The translations under genes were made by a program, and so were the position numbers. Below, piece after piece: positions 33,430 through 46,064 of a stretch of 64,000 bases of DNA. The stretch's first letter is position 1. Every line of letters begins with the position of its first letter. Location: contig WACJ01000097.1 of assembly GCA_008973525.1 (NCBI GenBank), forward strand, positions 62,001-126,000, written 5' to 3'. The notes under the pieces are model-generated. The model saw nothing but the letters and a program-made list of their open reading frames with translations, was not told the origin of the DNA and did not search any database. This stretch comes from Stenopsyche tienmushanensis. Lineage: Eukaryota > Arthropoda > Insecta > Trichoptera > Stenopsychidae.

Positions 33430-33738
33430 GTCGAATGGAAAGACTTTCTTCGCACGATAACTATTTATTTTGCACTACAGATAGAGAGAGAGAGAGAGAG
33501 AGAGGTCTGGCTGCAAGAGGGACCACCTCCAGCAGCCAAGACCAACCGACGACTCCCGCTTCCTGCGCGTCACTACCCAACCGGTAACGGTGCACGCGCA
33601 AGAAGCGATCAGTCGGTAAGCAGGTGCAATGTCTCCGCAGGGCCACAAGAGATGGCGCTGTTAAAATAGCACATTGCACATGAAGAGAAATGGAAGATGT
33701 CGCTATTACGTGGGGATGATAAATCGCCCAAGCTACAC
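33430..33738 (-). mobile_element. S-family LTR, 5' end intact
   Basis: Reverse copy beginning near the AATAAA complement, with a 24-bp (AG)n run at 33481-33504, the palindrome at 33511-33540, and the LTR start (reverse 'tgtagcttgggcgatttatc') at 33738. The 3' tail is missing. Confidence 0.8.
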
Positions 33739-34755
33739 AATATTATAAATAATCTTATGTAATTGATCATAAATTTGCATGATTTTTTAGCATTTTATGA
33801 TTCAACCCCCAAATAGATTCAGCCCTTATTCTCGTTTTGATTGTTTTGATAGATTTTATTAAATACGAGATTCAAAAAAAAATATTAAGCTACCAAATAG
33901 ACTGTGTTGATAAATCTGAAACATTCACTACGTTTAAAATTAAAGATATCAAATATAGCAATTGAATGGAATAAAATTTTGAATGGTTGGCCATGAAAGT
34001 TCTGAGAAACTGATTCCCTTTAAATTGTATATTCTGATGGCAGCACTACCCCAAAACAAAATATTTGTCAAAGGTATTACTTTATTAAAGCAACGTTGTT
34101 TTGATAGAAACATTGAAAACAAATATGATAGCTACACAAGTATAAATCGAAGAAGTTACATGTGAGGGACTCGATTTCCTCTAAAACTCCGTCCTCAGAT
34201 TTCCCAGGTTTTCTTTACCTAATTACACGGACGAAAAACTCCACAAAGAAAAACAATTTGCTTTATTCGCCACAAAACAAACGCTCTTATCCCAAAGGAT
34301 ATATATTCTGAGCTACAACGTTGACCCGCGGTCAAAGTCTTATTGATCCAAGAACGGCCCAATCAATGTATCTCATTACTCATGCGAAATCGCGACTATT
34401 CCATGAAAATTCATTTCAATCGAAATTTTAATTATGTAACCAGTATATTCATATTTCCATTTGGGATTCAATTAATTTGGAATCGCTTAATGGCTTTAGG
34501 AAACAAACTGGGTGAATTGGGGGAGGAAAATTTATTCCAATAGTATCCCAGAGCTGACCACAAATATAAACACGTTCAGCTATTTTTCCAAATTTCATAT
34601 AATTAAAACGAAATGAAAGAAAATCTTTGATTTTATAATTTTTTAAAAAGCCTTAAAGGTCGTATTCAATCAAATGCATTCCTGATAATTTGAATAGGCA
34701 ACGTGTATTTTATATTTTCGCGATTGTTCAATTTTTTGCGCAAATATATTTATAA
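33739..34755. other. AT-rich unique sequence
   Basis: Frames of 60 and 66 codons (33983-34165, 34343-34543) are unrecognised. No family match was seen. Confidence 0.35.
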
Positions 34756-34915
34756 TATTCTCGCAGAAGATGGGAGTCGTAAGGGATCGTCGATTAGCCT
34801 TGAGTGCGGGAGGACGTCCTTACCGCATCCAGAGCTTTCCCTTGTAGTTAATAAATAAATAATTTCAGAAGAGTCTTTTGCTTCGACGCCCATTCAATCC
34901 ATCCATCCATACGGT
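34756..34915 (+). mobile_element. S-family LTR fragment
   Basis: Short copy with 'agatgggagtcgtaagggat', the palindrome at 34804-34832, AATAAA and 'cgacgcccattcaatccatc'. Truncated on both sides. Confidence 0.65.
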
Positions 34916-35569
34916 TACGTAACGCAAAATTTAAAATCAGCATAAGAACTTTTAAAACTTTCTAAAAAATGATAAATATTACCTTGAAAAAGATATTTAA
35001 AAAATTTGCGTGACGTTGAAAGAATTCCTGCGTTAGGAATGTGAGCACCCGCACGTAATGTGTTAAATATCATCCGAATTTATATTTATAAGGCTTTGCT
35101 TTATATAAATTCCATCAATAAATAATATTTTTCCACATTAATTCAAGCCCAATTGTAAATACAACCATAGCTTGTATCCATATGGATTGTATAAAAATTG
35201 TATTTATGGAACAAAACTATGCTGTGTAAGCCTTAGAAAATTACGATACAATTCCCACAGGAATAAATTGATTGATTACCGTAAATAAACAAGGAGCTGG
35301 ATAAGATATAAGTTCGGATGAGCTGAAGTTATTCATGTGATTTGTTTGGAGATTATTTAGGGATAACTTTTTATAATAGTGATTAAATTTTGATAATCTA
35401 TTTTAATGTGTTATCTTTTGAATTTTGAAAAAAGTTGTCTTAAAAAATAAGTTAAATAATGAAAAAAATAAATTAAAAAGTAAATTTTCAAAATTCTAGA
35501 CTAGAATACTTCCTTAAAGAATTTTTAAACGTAATCGCCGTCGAAATCAAGATATTTTAGTAGTCGGGA
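34916..35569. other. AT-rich stretch without a gene
   Basis: Nothing recognisable. Confidence 0.35.
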
Positions 35570-35715
35570 CATCAGATTTTGTATGCCAGAATGGTGTGAG
35601 CGTGCGACGATCTTTGCATCGGAAGAATTTACTGTGGCTGAACAAAATGGCCGACAAACACGCGGGACCAATAAAATTGACCGTTAGGATCTCCCCTATA
35701 CGCCAAGTTCACCAA
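35570..35715 (-). mobile_element. M1 mariner 5' region
   Basis: In reverse it matches the M1 segment from the subterminal region through 'ttgtcggccattttgttc' and the start of the transposase. The terminal tip and the rest of the gene are missing. Confidence 0.55.
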
Positions 35716-35759
35716 TTTCAAAACAAAAACGTTACAATCAAACATTTCACATATTATTA

Positions 35760-36147
35760 GGTGGACCCGAAAGTATTCGTACATTTTGAGATCTTATGTT
35801 TGAGCTCAGTTTTTGTCCACCTACAGTAACAGAAACCTTTTGTATACATTTTTTTGTAAAATTTTTGAGCAAATATAATTACAACTCATCGGCAAAATGA
35901 ATAGGATAGGTGCTATGGAGTAGGATGGGTATCGCATACCTACAAAATAGTCCTCTTTTTAATTATTTTTTATATTGATGTTGAGTAATGGCTCATTTAC
36001 GATAATATACATCAAAATCAATGGCTTACTCAATAAAAAAATCCAATTACAAAGCCTAAATTCGTATTTACTATAAAAAAAAGGTTCTTTGGTTGTTAAT
36101 AAATTTGAACTCTTTTTACTAAATATTCGAATACATTCGGGTGCCTC
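35760..36147. mobile_element. mariner-type MITE, 388 bp, TA duplication
   Basis: Left end GGTGGACCCGAAAGTATTCG, right end (reverse complement) GAGGCACCCGAATGTATTCG, flanked by TA at 35758-35759 and 36148-36149. The interior 'aaaatgaataggataggtgc' segment is shared with 56056-56979. No coding capacity. Confidence 0.85.
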
Positions 36148-37118
36148 TAATATACAGGATCGTTTGAAGTTTTAGTTGTGCTTTTTTGCGGTTTTTCGCG
36201 GGAAATCCACCCACAGCGATCTCATTAAGAATTTCTACCATAAGGGTGGAATTCATACGAAAAGCGTGAAATATATTCTTTCGCCTCGCGGCTTCAATCG
36301 ACTCTAAACGCCCCCGGGTGAATTTTAATTAATGAATCCAACGCGCCGTATGATGACATTGCGGTATCAGCCATCAAAAATGGGAATAAATTCGAAATTG
36401 CATACCAGGAGAAAACTCCTCCAAAAACCCATTTCGCAAAGAGCCAAATGCAAAACGGAAACCTGGACGATGGGATTTAATCAATACAGCCTACACAGGT
36501 GGTGAACTCCGACGTTAAAGCCAATAGCTGCATATTGTGGAAGCGACGATGGCTATAAAAGATTTATCTCATCCGTCCACAAAGAGATTTTAATCTCTCG
36601 GTTGTATTAATAGTTACGCCCGGCCGTTGAGCTTTTTGATCACAAAACGGCTAAAGAAATCAAACATATTCGACATCGAAAATCGTGGCGAAATAAATTC
36701 GCATTTTTGACTCCATTCAAGTCTTCCACGTGTCATAATATTGTTAACATCACAAACAAGGGTCTTGTTTATTTTCAAGCTTAGAAATATTTTCCAGAGC
36801 GCCCTCGGCACACATGTTGGCTGTCTGATAAATTTTATAAATTATATTGAAGCTAAATTGTTGATATAAAACGAGGGATATTTTATTATATAAACATGTT
36901 GTCTGTAAGCTTTAACTGCCAGCGATTTTAGACATATTAGAAATTTCGTAAAAAGTTTGAGCATTTCATGTTCAGGATTCAAGTTTAAATCTGTCTTGAT
37001 TTACTAATAATACTGATAAGAACAGTTTTTTACAAATCTTCCAATGAGCAGCCCTGGTGACATCAAGGTCCATTAAAATGTGAAGACATTTTTGGATTCA
37101 CCAATATGTGTAAGTATT
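36148..37118. other. unique sequence, no gene recognised
   Basis: 36160-36830 is GC-richer than average, with a 65-codon reverse frame that I do not recognise. No terminal repeats. Confidence 0.35.
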
Positions 37119-37475
37119 TGTAGCGTGGGCGATTTACCATCCCCACGTAGTAGTGCTTTTAATAGCGACATCTCCCGTCTCTTTTCAGGTGCAATGTGTT
37201 ATTTTTAGCAGCGCCATCTCTTGTGGCCCTACGGAGACATTGCACCTGCATACCGACCGATCGCTTCTTGCGCGTGCACCGCTGCCGGTTGAGTAGTGAT
37301 GCGCAGGAAGCGGGAGTCATGAGAGTCATCAGTTAGTCTTGGCGGTGGGAAGTCGTCCTTCCTACAGCCAGATCTCTCTCTCGTGTGGAATAAATAGTTA
37401 GCTAGAGAAGAGAGTCTTTCTACTAGCGCGGTTACTCTCTCTCTCGACGAGCACGTGGGGGCGGGGAGCCGCCCG
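37119..37475 (+). mobile_element. S-family LTR, 5' end intact
   Basis: It starts TGTAGCGTGGGCGATTTACC, which forms a hairpin with 'ccccacgta', and runs through 'cagcgccatctcttgtggcc', the palindrome near 37342-37373, the CT tract, AATAAA and 'ctagcgcggttactc'. The tail diverges before the primer site. Confidence 0.8.
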
Positions 37476-37554
37476 GGGACTTTGGGATTTTTCTGTGAAA
37501 AAATATAGCGATTCTTCGATGAGTCGCTATATTATGTACTGAAAAAAGCCTACC

Positions 37555-37960
37555 ATGTTTATATGTAAAACTATTATCTCTCAGCTCCGCGTAGCATGGA
37601 ACAAGCTTGTATCTAATACATGAAACTTAACACTGTTGAAAGCGCACAATATTTGTTCATTTCTATACTATATTTTCGTGAATTCGGTTACGGTTACTAG
37701 TTATTTTCGAGTTTAAAAGTGTTGTTGCTTATTGATATCTTTGATTATTTGTCCTATAATTTTGATGACTTTAAGATCATCCAAGCCGATTTGATAAATA
37801 AAATCCAATCATCTAATTTAAAAAAATATATATCTGAGAATATTTAGAGGTGTAGCGGTACCTTTACAGCGCTATCTCGCCATCGATATATGAGTGCATG
37901 ATGAGACGCAAGACATCCGTCTCTGTCTTCGATTTTCGGCACAGTTTGGATAAGGAGTGC
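37555..37960 (-). mobile_element. P-family copy
   Basis: In reverse it holds the tail 'tttcaacagtgttaag', a central AT-rich part, 'tatctgagaatatttagagg', 'acctttacagcgctatctcg' and 'tgatgagacgcaagac'. These correspond to 29818-30120. The TTAA-proximal end is missing. Confidence 0.55.
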
Positions 37961-38345
37961 GATAAAACTGATTGGTTTTATGCGAGGTCTTGTTTGATTT
38001 GCTATAACTGTTTTAAGTAATTCAAAATAAATTATTCCGGTGATATTATACCATATGCAGAGAAGGACGTTTTTTATTGCTAATAAAAAATAGCAATGTA
38101 ATGTAAACAAAAATAATATATAAATATATTTCAATTTTCCGATAGTAACAAAAAATGTGTTTCCTGAACCGTGTCTCGATATAAGCTGACTTTAAAAGGG
38201 TCCTTGTCAATATTTTTGTTTTTTATCCCATGCTCCCCTAATTCACTGAATTCGTTATAACACATTACTCAATACATTTTTAGGATATATTTTAATTTAG
38301 ACCATTTTTCTTATTCAATAGAAGACGTTTTTTCATAATTTTTCT
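37961..38345. other. AT-rich stretch without a gene
   Basis: A 96-codon reverse frame at 37844-38134 is partly P-family sequence and is unrecognised. Nothing else was seen. Confidence 0.35.
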
Positions 38346-38575
38346 TTAAAAAAATCTATTGAAAGCTCGTGGAAGTTTATGATAGTGATGTGATGAGACG
38401 ACAATATGTCACGAAGTGGGTTAGGTTGTTCAGAGAAGGCCATACTGATACTCACAATGAGACAAGGAGTAGGAGACCATGAGCGAGCATCAAGAGCAAC
38501 CTCAAAATTTTCGAATCATTTTGTACAGGAGGGAGAAGCTTTTTTGGATTTTATCGAAACGTAGGTATGTTAATA
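38346..38575 (+). pseudogene. M1 mariner transposase N-terminal fragment
   Basis: Forward translation from 38368 gives VYDSDVMRRQYVTKWVRLFR, then EGHTDTHNETRSRRP and a stop. This is the first mariner DNA-binding segment and its arm. 38480-38560 continues in other frames. The catalytic domain is absent. Confidence 0.75.
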
Positions 38576-39789
38576 GTTTAATATATTTGTGAAATATTCT
38601 TTGAATCTCAGTTAAATACAAGCATTTTTCGATCTTCCACAAATTCTGTAGCCTTATTTTCTGGTTGACTGTCGTATTAATATTTTCAATCGATCGTCAC
38701 GGTCTAAATTTGGTCCGATTGTTAATTTTAAATGCTTAATGTATTATTTAAGGCTAGCTTTCGATGTATAATACGCAATGAACCATACATTGGGCGTAAT
38801 AAATGGATAAACATTCTACATCGGAGGGTTTTATTTGGATGGCCTGTTCAAAATGTAAATTACGCTGAACATTGCTTTATCGGAAAATTTTGCTGTATTT
38901 ATATAAACTTGTCCTCATTCAAAACTCCATTGAGGATTTGGAGCTTTTGAATAATAATCACTCATACATACTGTATATGGTGCACTACCATTATTTAGAC
39001 TCAAAATGGAGCTTTGAACTTTTTGACCGATGGACCATGTATTATTTTCGATTCGAAGCTTTCAGTTTTCGACATGGCGCTCTTTTGCAAGCCTCGGCAT
39101 AATTATAAAATGCAGACGACGAAGAATATAATTGAATTTTGTTGTTTTAGCGCCAAGTAAAAGAGACGTCCGAATTTTCAATTAGTGGTCCGATAGATAG
39201 GGGGTGGGTTCATGGGCTGAAAAAGGTTGCTATGTTGAAATAATCTTTGAACCGAAATGTTAAAAGCTTCCTAGGTTAAATTGTTATTTCGCCGAAGAGC
39301 ATACGCCCTCCCAAACAGATAAAGCCTTCATGTAAATGAAAGCTCGAAATGTGGTTGTTCATGAATACTTTTTGCGCTTTTATTTAAATCGAAATCTTGG
39401 CAACATCAAAGAATTTAATGCAGCTACCTAATGATATACATTACATTATTTTTTATGGTTTCCATTCAGAAAATTTACCGCTCGGACTATAAGGAATACA
39501 AAATGGGACATTGTAGGCAGCCAATTTCTATATCCAACATTGGAAGCGCTCCCTACCTGCAATATCTTCCAGATGCTTCAACACGGAATGGCATTTAGCT
39601 CATAAATCGATTTTCAGGACCGCAGCTAAGAAACATTCTTGAAAATAATTTAAATACATATCTATGTAATATACACATCGAATGCATTTTTTTTACAAAA
39701 TAAGTTTAATCCCAATGATGTAATATTTTGAAAACGTTAAGCATAATAAAAATTAAGTGGACGCTCTCGGGGTTTCTAACATATCTCTT
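38576..39789. other. unique sequence, no gene recognised
   Basis: Frames at 38732-38950 and 38872-39102 (72 and 76 codons) have no recognisable domain. No family match was seen. Confidence 0.35.
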
Positions 39790-39995
39790 CCATTTCACTT
39801 CTGACACCAGTGTAACGTGGAGCGGGAGTGTACTCGAGGCAATCCCCGGGTTGCTTCGCGTTCTCACGCATTCTCCAAGACAGCTGCGCTCATACGTGGG
39901 TCTATTTTTCTTTTTAGTGTTAAAATGGAGGTGGTTGGGTGCTAATAGAAATACTGTCGTCTTAAATAATTCCTCAACTCAACATCACAGATGAA
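39790..39995 (-). mobile_element. LTR with tRNA-Leu primer-binding site
   Basis: In reverse, the LTR ends '...ctccacgttaca' (39811), then one base, then TGGTGTCAGAAGTG (39796-39809). Its inner part 'cccacgtatgagcgcagctg' matches 21710-21780. The body of the retrotransposon is missing. Confidence 0.7.
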
Positions 39996-40254
39996 CAAAG
40001 ACAGCTTGAAATCGTTTGAAATAAATAAGTTACGGAAGATAAGTAAGTAACATATAAGTTAAGTAAGTTTTATGAGGTTAGGTTCCGCATTCACGTAATA
40101 CATTGCATGCAACACATACTGCTCGATCAGGATTTGCATGATTTACCCAATCAATAATGACATAAAGAAGCTTAAGGTCCATGATAACATAGATAGCCCC
40201 CGTAGACGTTATATCCGCGAGCTACGTCATTGCTAAATCATTAATTTAGTAGTA
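39996..40254. other. spacer without a gene
   Basis: Nothing recognisable. Confidence 0.3.
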
Positions 40255-40435
40255 GTAATTTCTTTAATTGATGGAGAGCGACAATACAGCTATTCGCCTG
40301 CGGGAAGGACGTCTTCTCGACTATAAAGCTGTCCGATGATTCCCGCTTCTTGCAATAGATAATTGCTATTCTAGATGCAATATGTTCGCAAGACGGCAGA
40401 AGATGTCACTCTTAGATTGACATAATAAAATCTAC
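40255..40435 (-). mobile_element. S-family LTR fragment, diverged
   Basis: Reverse copy with a degenerate palindrome at 40303-40330 and the 'aatatgttcgcaagacggca' segment that corresponds to the better-preserved copies. Truncated. Confidence 0.55.
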
Positions 40436-40463
40436 ATGACATCTGATTTGAGTTGTATATTCG

Positions 40464-40880
40464 AGCAGATTTAATTCGCCAGATTAACAGCAACATCTTT
40501 TATCTCTCTTCAGGTGCAAAGTTGTATTTTAACAGCGCCATCTCTTGTGGCCCTGCAGAGACATTGCACCTGCATACCGGCCGATCGCTTCTTACGCATG
40601 CACTGTTGCCGGTTGGGTAGTGACGCGCGGGAGGCGGGAGGCGGGAGTTGTGAGAGTCATCGGTTAGCCTTGGTGGCGGGATGTCGTCCCTCCTGCAGCC
40701 AGATCTCTCTCTCTCTCTCTCTCGTGTGGAATAAATATTATAGTTAGCTAGAGAAGAGAATCTTTCTATTCGACGCCCATCTATTTCCATCCAATCGTCC
40801 AGCAACATCACGGCCCGATAGAAGAACGGACCCGTGTGATAGCGCGGCCATCCTGACACGCAAGTGGGCGCGGGTGGGGG
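40464..40880 (+). mobile_element. S-family LTR, near complete
   Basis: From 'ttaattcgccagattaacag' through 'cagcgccatctcttgtggcc', the palindrome region near 40672-40702, a 20-bp CT run, AATAAA, 'cgacgcccatc', 'atcacggcccgatagaagaa' and 'cgcggccatcctgacacg'. The last motif includes a 13-base complement of the tRNA-Leu 5' end (40845-40857). The extreme LTR ends are missing. Confidence 0.75.
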
Positions 40881-40884
40881 GGGT

Positions 40885-41000
40885 TTGAATTTCTCTTCAT
40901 AACTTGCGCAAAGAGTCTTTAAAAAAAAGGGAGTGGCTACAACATTTGTGTATCCTACCGGTCCGTCTTTCAGATCGCTAACACGCGAGACTCCATGGAA
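40885..41000 (+). mobile_element. C-family fragment
   Basis: 'tctcttcataacttgcgc' and 'cctaccggtccgtctttcag' match the centre and arm of the C family at 6765-6965. Confidence 0.5.
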
Positions 41001-41959
41001 AACCCAAACTTATTTAGCGAAGCTCTAAACTAACCGGGTCCTGTGATGAATTGAAACTGCCATCTAGCTAACACCACTTTGTGAGTAAGTCTTCCACGAC
41101 TTTTCACTGAAAAGAATATTGATGATATAAAAAATATTATCAAATTTATTATAAAAGGAGGCTTTGGATCAAGAAAAAGGTTCGTTTTGAATGAAAAAAT
41201 GTAAATTAAAAAAATTTTTTTTTTGCTCCTTCTCAATTCAATTTCCATTGACGTAGCCGATTAATTTATGCGTCACTTCTGGAAATAGTACGTTAAAAAT
41301 AATCCAGCTTGCTCACAATTTTAATGGAAAATAGCAAACTGTTCAATTGCAACACTCTCATGTCAGCGCCTGATAAAAAATTGATTTAAATATTAATTGC
41401 GACCCCGCAAGCAAGGGGGCGAAAATGGGGAGAGGGAGTGCTAAAAAATATCTCGCGATCCACTTTCGGTCGTATATTAACATATAAATAATTGGACTAT
41501 GTTTGCATTAGACGTTTTTTGCTGAAAAGCCAACCCTGCAGTGCGGAAAACTCTTTCATTCCTGGGGCACTTTCTCTGAAGCTCATATATGTGTGCCACG
41601 TGTAAACGTTATAACTCGCTTGGCAAACACATCGACTCGAGGACGAGAGCCTTTTTTAGCAGCTCTGTTACCAAAAACAGGGAAGCAAAAAATAATATGT
41701 TAAATAAGCGACCGTGCTCCCTCTTAAATAATATGAAATTATTGTGAAACATTCCCTAATCTCCCTATCAAGTGTTGGTATAAAGGATATAATCTTGGAT
41801 TCTTGTTATAAAGGATTGGCTTGGTTTATCACAAATTTATTATTTAGGGATAGTTACAATTTTCAAGCAATGTTTGAGTTGACTTAACTTTGTTAAACGT
41901 ATATTCTAGTATTTATCAATATATTTGACTTCGTTGAATTATGACAAAATGTAGATGTT
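41001..41959. other. unique sequence, no gene recognised
   Basis: A 72-codon reverse frame (41030-41248) is unrecognised. 41400-41660 is GC-richer. No repeats. Confidence 0.35.
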
Positions 41960-42035
41960 GAGGGACAAAAAGGTTTATGTTACCGTTAAAACACGTGGGA
42001 GTAGTTATGACGCCATTGGCATTTGGTGTCAGAAG
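41960..42035 (+). mobile_element. LTR end with tRNA-Leu primer-binding site
   Basis: 'aaacacgtgggagtagttat' followed by CA, two bases and TGGTGTCAGAAG (42024-42035). The LTR tail resembles the reverse of 48930-48950. Confidence 0.5.
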
Positions 42036-43324
42036 TTTTCTGCTATCTGTTTTCGGTCATTATATTGCCGTTGCATATCATGTAATATTCTGATATTATA
42101 TATAAATATAATTGTTTATTAAATGGTCATATAACATACAAGGCAGTATTTACTATCTATAGATGACATTCTCAATGATGATAAGAGCGACATCGGTAAG
42201 ATAGTTTCAAAAACAAGAAAATATTAAGATGTGATATAAAAGAAGTGTAAAAGAGCCATAGAGAGGCAATTAGAGTTGGAGTTTTCACTCAGTCAGAGCG
42301 TTCAATTAAGTCATAGGATTCGACCAAACGTCTTGGCCGCGGGAAGATCTAGTCTTAGTGTAAATTATCTTAGCGGAATAATACGCAATCAATAATCGTG
42401 TTTTCTTCATTCTATTATTACAGGAAAGAAATAATTTCAAATGGTTCTGTTGAAGTTATTTGGATCAATAAGCAAGTAGTGAAATTATTAATTTTCAAGT
42501 ATTTTTTTTTTTCCCACAAATTTGATCAGAATTTATACCAACTTGTTCGTTAACCTTCTTAACATAATAAACAAATATTTCTTGATCATATTTTTAATTT
42601 AAAATTCGTTTCGCCTGTTCATGACGTTATAAAATCTCACACAAAAGCTTTTCATAAATGTGGGAAAGTCGCAGCGGGTAAATTTTCCCGGTTTAATTAG
42701 TAATTTTGTAGTAAATATAAGTCCGTTTTTAAACAAAGAAGTTAATTTAAATTGCGTAATGAAAAGCTTTATGAACAACAACAAAAAAACGCACAAATAA
42801 AATTTATTTCACTACTACCTTTTCTATGAAGGGCTTAATTTAAGACCCGGGCACACCTCACTCTTAAATAACTCAATTAACTTTGTTGTTTTCAGTGCGA
42901 CATTATTAAGAGATCTCAACGAACGAGCGAAAATGATCCCTTTAAAATAATAATATACAAAGACCAAGTAAGCATTCAAATTCAGGTTGTGGAATCAATT
43001 TTCACTGTAATATTCAGGGGGCTATTATTATTTTGGTGATTAAATTTAGGGATGAATATATCCAAAGCACCATGAAAAATAACCTAAAATTAGAATAAAA
43101 AAACATTCGTCGTCTTTTATGAATATTTTATGAAAAATTATCCCAAAATATTCTTAGATGAATAGATAATGCTGTGATTCATCATCAAATTTAATAATCC
43201 TAAATCAGAAATCACAATAAATGGTATGCTCCCGAATAGGGGGACCAATCACACAGCTCGGGTCAGAGGAGGCTCCCCATGTTGTTGTTATATTCATCCC
43301 AAAGATTATGCTTATGCCGTGCTA
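42036..43324. other. AT-rich sequence, possible retrotransposon debris
   Basis: 42230-42380 contains 'ttggccgcgggaagatctag', reminiscent of the S palindrome arm, but too diverged to call. A 65-codon reverse frame (42599-42796) is unrecognised. Confidence 0.3.
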
Positions 43325-44493
43325 ATGAAATACTTTTAGATTCAAAATGTTTTTCCGGATGGTGTGCACCGTCTGGTAATAAATGATTTGAGCGTGAGCA
43401 GCCCGCATACAGCTGTCCATGTGAGAAGCATGCACGCATACCCTGTGTATTTCTATTCTTTGTTAATGCTCACACCGTAAACTGCACACGTTTCAATTCG
43501 AATAGCATATCAGTTGGAATCACTGGGCCATAACCTCTTTTGAAATTTTTCATTTCAAACTGTAGCTCCGATGATATTATTTATCTTTTATTCACTAAAA
43601 ACCTGATACAGTTGATACATGTCGTGGTGGATTTCTGTTTCAGAGAAGAACTATAGGCACTCCAATTTTCAGTTTTAAAATATCCAATTCATATATATTT
43701 TTATATAGAATGATAGACTAACTGAATGTTTTCCTTGTGTTTTGTTCGTGTGTTTACGTGTCATTTAAATTTTAAATAATGCTTTTACATACAATTCATG
43801 TCAAAAAATCACTTTTTAATTTATCTCGCTGATAAACGTACCACATATTGAAAACCACTGTTTTGTTTGAATATATCGGTGCAGTAAGCTCTTTTGGAGG
43901 CACCACTAAAATTTTATTTCAATCTATTAGCTGGTTTAAGAATTATATCTATTTTACGAAGGAAGTAATCTTTCATGAATTTTAGCGCGGAACACTCGAA
44001 CTGTAAATTGTTAAAGTTTTTTTTAATTTTGATGTTCGCATTCGTCCTTAATATATTTTGAGGCAATGATAGCACCTCATATCGTATTGAATCTTGGAGT
44101 TTATTTCGCTATTGATTGATTTGTTATGTGTGAAGATGCATCCAACTGGCTTTTAGAATGCATGAATGAGTGATTTGTTTATTTATTGATTTGGATGTGG
44201 TTGCTTAGCAACACTTGCTTAGTTGGAAAGCTACGCGATGTATTGGTGTGGGAGTGAGAGGTTAGGATGCGTGCGCTCTCCCTCACTTCGTATAGCGACT
44301 GGCGAGCCGCCGAGCACCACTACGCGCCAGCCGTCCAGCGCGGCCTTGGCTGACGTAGCCGAGCACTTCAACAGACATTAGATTGATAGCATTATCGTCT
44401 CTCGGCATAGTTGACAAAAGGCTTTGTTTACCTTAGCAAATTTTGGATAGCCGGACGGATGGACGGACACACATTGATTTTTATATATATAGA
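43325..44493 (-). mobile_element. Helitron, long copy with 3' end missing
   Basis: It aligns with 19657-20830 over about 1.17 kb with few gaps. In reverse it starts TCTATATATATAAAAATCAA at 44493. The 'gcatgccgggtattcg...ctag' end is replaced by unrelated sequence before 43325. No coding capacity. Confidence 0.85.
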
Positions 44494-45740
44494 TAACACA
44501 AAAACAGCTTCATCTTTTAACTAATAATTTTGTATATAATAATAAATAAATGAGTATTTCAGATTTATTATCTCGATTCAGTTTCAGCAAGATTTCTTAT
44601 TTCTAAAGAAAATAAATTCTAAAATGGTGTAAGTAGGGCAGGGATATATTTTAATAAAATATTGAATATCATAAGAAGATTTTGGTTTAATAAAAGATGT
44701 ATAAGTCGGCGCTAACTTTCACCAAAGTTATTGATGGTGAAATTTAAATTAAATGAGACATAAAATGGCAATTTATATATTCCAAAAAAAGTTTGTACAC
44801 GGCGGATTAATTTCGAATGAATTAATTATTCAGAGCGTTTGCCAGCAATTCGAGGCTCAGGGGATGAAAAAATTAAGCGTGTCCACGATCCAAGCAAAGA
44901 TTCAAAACACCTGATTTACACCCCACAATCACAAGCAACAACCTGGCGCGCAACCACCCTGTTTAGCACCCACCTCTTCATAACCTGATAAAAAAATTCC
45001 CTCTTAAATTCACACACACATGCAAATCCTCCATCCACATTTTTCACCCCACGCCATCCGAGAATTAAGCCGGTAATGAAAATTTTCAGCTGCGAAACGC
45101 AGGTTTTTCCGGACCACGTGGTCCCGGCACGCATTATTTAAGTCGACATCTTTTTGTTTCGGACCAAGTGTGTGAACAACATATTTCTACTTTAATCTCT
45201 AGACTCCAATTTCAGTGCGCGCCTGTTGGGCGTGCAGAATTTTTTTCGCCCCCGCTCCTTTTTTTAATGCTGCGGATTTTCCCTAAGCCCTTTAAATTTA
45301 TTCCCCGGTTTTCATTTTTCCGCAATAAAACATGAATGCGCTCTAATAAACCGACCGACCATTGTTTCAAATCCTACCGAGGAATACATAAATACACGTT
45401 GCTAAATGTTACCCCAGGGCTCCTTCATAGAAATTTGCTCGATACTCTAGTGGGAGTCCAGGAAACTTTCGAGCAATTTATTTAAGCTTTGAATTTATTG
45501 GACGAACGAAAATTTATATTTTTTATGAGAAAAAATACGGTTTAGCCATCATCTATTTAAAAAAAAATACATACATAGCTCTAACACAAAAAAGAAATGT
45601 TTTTTCTATCTTTGACCAACTGTTGTCATAAGGGAGCTATCATTGTAAATGTTCCATTTTAAATTCAGATCCAAAAAAACGGTCCATGTCAATAGCCTAT
45701 AAAGGGTCATTCAAATGTAATTCCTAGATGTTTTTTTATA
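44494..45740. other. unique sequence, no gene recognised
   Basis: 44810-45430 is GC-richer. A 72-codon reverse frame (44916-45134) is unrecognised. No repeats. Confidence 0.35.
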
Positions 45741-45988
45741 GGTATACTATACCTTTATTATTTGAGAAAGTTCAAAAAATAAGTTGGTAAAGTTTTATTG
45801 CAATCGAATAAACGGTATGGCAGCGCATTAAATACGGACAAACAAACATTGATTTGTATATATTATACTATGCCTATGTTACTTGCAAAATCTTTAGCAA
45901 TAAGTGGACGAAGTTTTATTGCAATTCGATGAACGTTATGGCAGCGCATTTCGAACGAACAAAGCCCAATTAATTTTTATATATTAGA
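45741..45988 (-). mobile_element. Helitron fragment inserted in a transposase relic
   Basis: In reverse it begins TCTAATATATAAAAATTAAT at 45988 and includes two tandem 'aacggtatggcagcgcatt'-type units. The CTAG end is missing. It directly abuts the transposase relic at 45989. Confidence 0.8.
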
Positions 45989-46055
45989 TTTCTTTGTCAT
46001 CTTCGAAGAAATATGGCCCAATGATTTCATTTGCCCAAAATTTCACACCAAGCAT
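45989..46055 (-). pseudogene. M5-family Tc1/mariner-type transposase scrap
   Basis: The reverse frame reads VKFWANEIIGPYFFEDDKE. The 'W....IIGPYFF' block follows the SDEAHF motif region in one transposase lineage common in insects. It is cut by the Helitron at 45988. Related pieces: 9750-9806 and 48445-48800. Confidence 0.7.
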
Positions 46056-46064
46056 TTTGAGTGT

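Noticed and set aside
35880..35940. 'aaaatgaataggataggtgc' in the MITE as the start of a transposase
   Set aside because: The shared 60 bp contain stops in both copies and resemble no transposase I can name. They are conserved by descent.
40845..40862. A tRNA-Leu gene, suggested by a tRNA-like 5' sequence
   Set aside because: Only 13 bases match, in antisense, with no anticodon or T arm following.
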